Assembly (NCBI RefSeq): GCF_014647795.1
Contig: NZ_BMPW01000008.1
Span: 1-64,000, forward strand
Direction of reading: 5' to 3'
DNA from: Actinoplanes campanulatus
Lineage (GTDB): Bacteria > Actinomycetota > Actinomycetes > Mycobacteriales > Micromonosporaceae
DNA length: 64,000 nt
In this document: positions 60,418-64,000 of the stretch, piece after piece
Layout of the letters: every line of letters starts with the position of its first letter
Position numbering within the stretch: position 1 is the first letter of the stretch
Translations under genes and position numbers: made by a program
The notes under the pieces: generated by a model
What the model was told of the DNA's origin: nothing
The model's database searches: none
What the model saw: only the letters and a program-made list of their open reading frames with translations

Positions 60418-61443
60418 ATGGACGACACCGCCGACCGGACCCGACCAACGTTCTCCCGGCGTTCGCTGATCGCCGCCGGCACGCTGGGCGCCGCCGTACC
60501 CGCCATCGGCGGCGCGGCGACCCTGGCGGGCACCCCCGCACGCGCGGTCCTCTCCGTCACGAGACGGGTGACGATCTACGCCGAGGCGCTGCCGGGTGGC
60601 CTCTTCGGCTACGGGCTGCAACCCGGAAAGGCCACCGTGCCCGGTCCCGTGCTGGAGATCTACGAGGGGGACACGCTCGAGATCACGCTGGTCAACACCA
60701 CGAACCAGCGCCTGTCCATCCATCCGCACGGGGTGGACTACAGCACCGGGTCCGACGGCAGTCCGCTGAACGACTCGTACAACGATCCGGGCGAGACACG
60801 CACCTACGTGTGGCGCTCACGGGAGATGTTCGCGGCCGCCGGTCGCCGCCTCATGCCGGGCAGCGCCGGTTACTGGCACTACCACGACCACGCCATGGGG
60901 ACCGACCACGGCACCGCGGGCGTGGCCAGAGGGCTCTACGGCGCGCTGATCGTGCGCCGCCGGGGCGACATCCTGCCGGACAAGCAGTTCACCGTGGTCT
61001 TCCACGACATGACGATCAACAACCGGACGGCGCCCGACACGCCCCTGTTCGAGGCGGATCTCGGCCAGCGGGTGGAATGGATCGCGATCGGGCACGGCAA
61101 CCTGTTCCACACCTTCCACCTGCACGCGCATCGCTGGGTGGACAACCGCACCGGCATGCTGGAAAGCCTGAGCGATTCCAGCCCGGCGATCGACAACAAG
61201 GATCTCAACCCGGGCAGCTCCTTCGGCTTCCAGGTGCTGGCCGGTGAGGGCGTCGGCCCCGGCGCCTGGATGTACCACTGCCACGTGCAGAACCACTCCG
61301 ACGGCGGCATGGCGGGGATCTTCCTGGTCCGCAACGCCGACGGCAGCATGCCGCCCGGCGCCGAGGAGGCCATCCACCGCTTCCAGGGCCACGCCCACCA
61401 CGACCCGGCGAGCCACACCGACCATCAGGGGGCAGGCGGATGA
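60418..61443 (+). CDS. Two-domain small laccase (multicopper oxidase)
   Basis: A 341-residue Tat-exported oxidase (signal SRRSLIAAGTLGAAVPAIGG). The copper ligands are in IHPHGVDY, YWHYHDHAMG, FHTFHLHAHRW and MYHCHVQNHSDGG, giving type 1, 2 and 3 copper sites. The length and two-cupredoxin layout fit the trimeric small laccases of actinomycetes, which oxidise phenols and metals outside the cell. A His-rich tail (GHAHHDPASHTDH) ends the protein. The stop overlaps the next gene's ATG by 4 bases. Confidence 0.92.
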   Translation: MDDTADRTRPTFSRRSLIAAGTLGAAVPAIGGAATLAGTPARAVLSVTRRVTIYAEALPGGLFGYGLQPGKATVPGPVLEIYEGDTLEITLVNTTNQRLSIHPHGVDYSTGSDGSPLNDSYNDPGETRTYVWRSREMFAAAGRRLMPGSAGYWHYHDHAMGTDHGTAGVARGLYGALIVRRRGDILPDKQFTVVFHDMTINNRTAPDTPLFEADLGQRVEWIAIGHGNLFHTFHLHAHRWVDNRTGMLESLSDSSPAIDNKDLNPGSSFGFQVLAGEGVGPGAWMYHCHVQNHSDGGMAGIFLVRNADGSMPPGAEEAIHRFQGHAHHDPASHTDHQGAGG

Positions 61444-64000
61444 GTACAAGGGCACCACGACGAGGGCTCGCCGTCATCACGGCGATGGCCCTGGTGGCGG
61501 GCATGACACCGGCCATGGGGTACGCCGTGCCGGCATCGGCCGCCGCGGCGGAGCAGATCTCGGTGATCGTATTCCACGGCGCGGCGGCAGAGCAGGAGGA
61601 CCCGGTCAGCACCGCCGCGCAGACCATCCAGCAGCTCGGGCAGGCGGCCGGAATCACCGTCGAGGTCACCAGCGACCCGTCCGTGTTCACGGCCGCCGAA
61701 CTGGCCGAACACCGGGCGGTGGTGTTCCTGTCGGCCGGCGGCACGGCCCTGTCCCGCGATCAGGAGAGCGCGCTCACCGCGTACATCAGAGGGGGTAATG
61801 GTTTTGTCGGCATCGCCGACGCGGCCAAGGCGCAACTGGACTCGGCCTGGTTCACCGGCCTGATCGGCACCCGCCCGGCCGGCGCCGTCCCGGCCGCCGA
61901 GCCGGTGGCCAAGGTCGGCGCCAACGGCGAGAACCCGCCCAACGAGACCAAGGAGAAGCTGACCGACGGCGACGCGAACACCAAATGGCTGACCCGCAGC
62001 ACCACCGGCTGGGTCAGTTACGAGCTCGCCGCCCCCAAGGCGATCACCGGGTACGCGCTCACCTCGGCCAACGACGCCGCGGGGCGCGACCCCAGGGACT
62101 GGTCGCTGCAGACCTCACCGGACGGGCAGACCTGGACCGACGTGGATCGGCGCACCGCGCAGACGTTCCCCGACCGGTTCCAGACCCGCCGCTTCGACCT
62201 GGCCGCACCGCAGAACGCCACATTCTTCCGCCTCAACATCACCGCCAACGCCGGTGAACCGCTCATCCAGCTCGCCGAGCTGAGGCTGTTCACCGCCGAC
62301 AGCACCGCGCCGGGCTCCCCCGCGGTCAACCGTTCCGTCGTCGACGTGCTCGACCGGCAGCATCCGGCCACCGAGGACCTGCCGGCCACCATCACCCGGG
62401 CGGACCGCTGGTACAACTGGTCGCCGAACCCGATCGGCACGGTGCATACCCTCGCCCAGGTCGAGGAGCGCCACTACAACCCGGGGACCAGCGCCAACGG
62501 GCCGTTCCATCCGGTGTCGTGGTGCCGCGACTACGAGGGCGGGCGGTCCTTCTACACCGGCATGGGCCACACCGCGGACAGTTACGCCGAAGCCGGCTTC
62601 CGGCAGCACCTGACCGGCGCGCTGGGCTGGGCGACCGGCATCGTGCGCGGCGACTGCCAGGCGACCATCGCGGCCAACTACCGGACCGAGCGGCTGACCG
62701 TGGCCAACCAGAGCGGGCAGCTCGACCAGATCGGCGAACCGCACGGGCTTACCATCGCCGGCGACGGCACGGTCTTCTACGTGGGCAAGGCGGCCTGCCC
62801 GAGCGGACCGGTCGTCAGCTGGGACGACCCCAAGGTCGGGCTGGGCTGCGGCACCATCCACTCCTGGAAACCGCGCACCAGACAGGTCAAGCTGCTGACC
62901 ACGCTGCCGGTGATGGGCAACCGGGGAAGCGGATCGGAGCTGGTGAAGAACGAGGAGGGTCTGCTCGGCATCGTGCCGGACCCGAAGTTCGCCGAGAACG
63001 GCTGGCTCTACGTCTACTGGATGCCGCACGAGTCGATCGACCGGGTCAAACGCATCGGGCAGCGCACTGTCAGCCGGTTCACCTACGACCACGAGACCCA
63101 GAGCATCGATCAGGCCACCCGCAGGGATCTGCTGCGATTCCCGGTGCAGATCCACAGCTGCTGCCACGCCGGCGGCGGCATGGCCTTCGACAGGCAGGGC
63201 AACCTGTACGTCGGGTCCGGGGACAGCAACTCGTCGGAGGGTTCACAGGGCTACTCCGGCAACAACTGGACCCAGGAGTACGCCGGGCTGTCCTTCCAGG
63301 ACGCACGACGTACCTCCGGCAACACCGACGACCTGGCCGGGAAGATCATCCGCATTCATCCGGAGCCGGACGGGACGTACACGATTCCCGACGGCAACCT
63401 CTTCCCACCCGGCACCGAGAAGACCCGGCCGGAGATCTACGTGATGGGCGTACGCAACATCGCCCGCCTGCAGATCGACCCGGAACACGACTGGCTGACC
63501 GCCGGCTGGGTCGGCCCGGACGCCGCGCAGCCGAACCCCCAACTGGGGCCGGCGAAGTACGAGACGGCCACCGTCATCACCTCGGCCGGCAACCAGGGCT
63601 GGCCGTACTGCATGGGCAACCGGCAGCCGTACCGTGACCGCAGCACCACCGACGCCACCGTGCTCACCGGCTGGTACGACTGCGGCAACCTGAAGAACAC
63701 CTCACCGCGCAACACCGGCCTGGTCGACATCCCGCCCGCCCGGGACAACATGATCTGGTACGCGCCGGGCGGCGGCGGCCCGGTCTTCCCGCCGCGCGCC
63801 GACGGCAGCGGCATTCCCACCTACAACGCCGCCGACGCCGTCTACACACAGCCGTACCTGCGCGGCGGCGGCCAGGCGATCATGTCCGGCCCGACATACC
63901 ACCGCGACCGGGTCGACCCCGGCAGCACGGTCGCCTGGCCGGCCTACTGGGACGACAAGTGGTTCATCGGCGACCAGTCCAACTCTGCCAACCGGGTGGC
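61440..64000 (+). CDS. Secreted ThuA/discoidin/sugar-dehydrogenase-like protein (partial)
   Basis: The frame is open to the window end (more than 850 residues). A signal peptide covers about residues 1-36. Residues 40-145 form the first part of a ThuA (glutamine-amidotransferase-like) domain. Residues 150-287 are a discoidin-like (F5/8 type C) module (LTDGDANTKW, WVSYELAAPKAITGYAL, FRLNITANAG, QLAELRLF). The ThuA domain then resumes (VVDVLDRQHPATEDLP, WYNWSPNPIGTVHTLA, CRDYEGGRSFYTGMGHTADS). From about residue 425 a PQQ-type glucose/sorbosone dehydrogenase propeller begins, with CCHAGGGMAFDRQGNLYVGS and VMGVRNIARLQIDPE. It is coupled to the laccase. The substrate is probably a glycan or sugar. 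Confidence 0.85.
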   Translation, partial: MSTRAPRRGLAVITAMALVAGMTPAMGYAVPASAAAAEQISVIVFHGAAAEQEDPVSTAAQTIQQLGQAAGITVEVTSDPSVFTAAELAEHRAVVFLSAGGTALSRDQESALTAYIRGGNGFVGIADAAKAQLDSAWFTGLIGTRPAGAVPAAEPVAKVGANGENPPNETKEKLTDGDANTKWLTRSTTGWVSYELAAPKAITGYALTSANDAAGRDPRDWSLQTSPDGQTWTDVDRRTAQTFPDRFQTRRFDLAAPQNATFFRLNITANAGEPLIQLAELRLFTADSTAPGSPAVNRSVVDVLDRQHPATEDLPATITRADRWYNWSPNPIGTVHTLAQVEERHYNPGTSANGPFHPVSWCRDYEGGRSFYTGMGHTADSYAEAGFRQHLTGALGWATGIVRGDCQATIAANYRTERLTVANQSGQLDQIGEPHGLTIAGDGTVFYVGKAACPSGPVVSWDDPKVGLGCGTIHSWKPRTRQVKLLTTLPVMGNRGSGSELVKNEEGLLGIVPDPKFAENGWLYVYWMPHESIDRVKRIGQRTVSRFTYDHETQSIDQATRRDLLRFPVQIHSCCHAGGGMAFDRQGNLYVGSGDSNSSEGSQGYSGNNWTQEYAGLSFQDARRTSGNTDDLAGKIIRIHPEPDGTYTIPDGNLFPPGTEKTRPEIYVMGVRNIARLQIDPEHDWLTAGWVGPDAAQPNPQLGPAKYETATVITSAGNQGWPYCMGNRQPYRDRSTTDATVLTGWYDCGNLKNTSPRNTGLVDIPPARDNMIWYAPGGGGPVFPPRADGSGIPTYNAADAVYTQPYLRGGGQAIMSGPTYHRDRVDPGSTVAWPAYWDDKWFIGDQSNSANRV

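Overview
The window is very GC-rich, uses GTG and TTG starts freely, and carries typical actinobacterial families: Tat-secreted PhoX and small laccase, an MptB-type mannosyltransferase, an NrtR/SPFH/NAD-kinase module and ATP-grasp ligases. It looks like chromosome from a large-genome actinomycete, possibly an Actinoplanes-like Micromonosporaceae; the genus is inference only. Most of 1-26.8 kb is ordinary accessory chromosome: a pentapeptide-repeat membrane protein cut by the window edge, two Nudix genes, a complete IS21-family element (1874-4446), an LRV/HEAT protein, a broken HAD phosphatase, a transglutaminase-like protein, a sulfotransferase, LysE/LysR and EamA/LysR divergent pairs, a CotH-like lipoprotein, and a Nudix-regulator/SPFH/NAD-kinase-like module controlled from a near-perfect palindrome.

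The most notable region is 27516-38079. Five minus-strand genes with 4-base stop/start overlaps encode, in pathway order, homologues of the Campylobacter jejuni capsule phosphoramidate enzymes: a PEP-synthase-like glutamine kinase (Cj1418-like), a class I amidotransferase (Cj1417-like), a nucleotidyltransferase (Cj1416-like) and an APS-kinase-like CDP-phosphoramidate kinase (Cj1415-like), then an SGNH-fold protein. Next to them lie a LuxR-type regulator, an MFS exporter, an alpha/beta hydrolase fused to a Cj1419-like methyltransferase, and a PAPS-type sulfotransferase that could carry the phosphoramidyl transfer. No capsule genes are present, so I infer a pathway for an exported P-N-bonded small molecule.

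From 38.4 to 50.7 kb come a two-component system with two small secreted proteins, a divergent kinase/GH57-like/ABC operon, a DUF4097/hydrolase pair behind a 16-bp perfect palindrome, and a large multi-GAF/PAS histidine kinase. A six-gene tRNA array (50779-51288, minus strand) follows, with odd anticodon loops and T-stems.

A second likely biosynthetic locus (51677-59974) has three ATP-grasp ligases, a flavin N-hydroxylase, a peroxiredoxin-like/APH-like fusion and an MFS exporter, laid out as two divergent, translationally coupled operons. The window ends with a Tat-exported small laccase coupled to a large secreted protein whose ThuA domain is split by a discoidin-like insertion before a sugar-dehydrogenase propeller; it runs off the edge.
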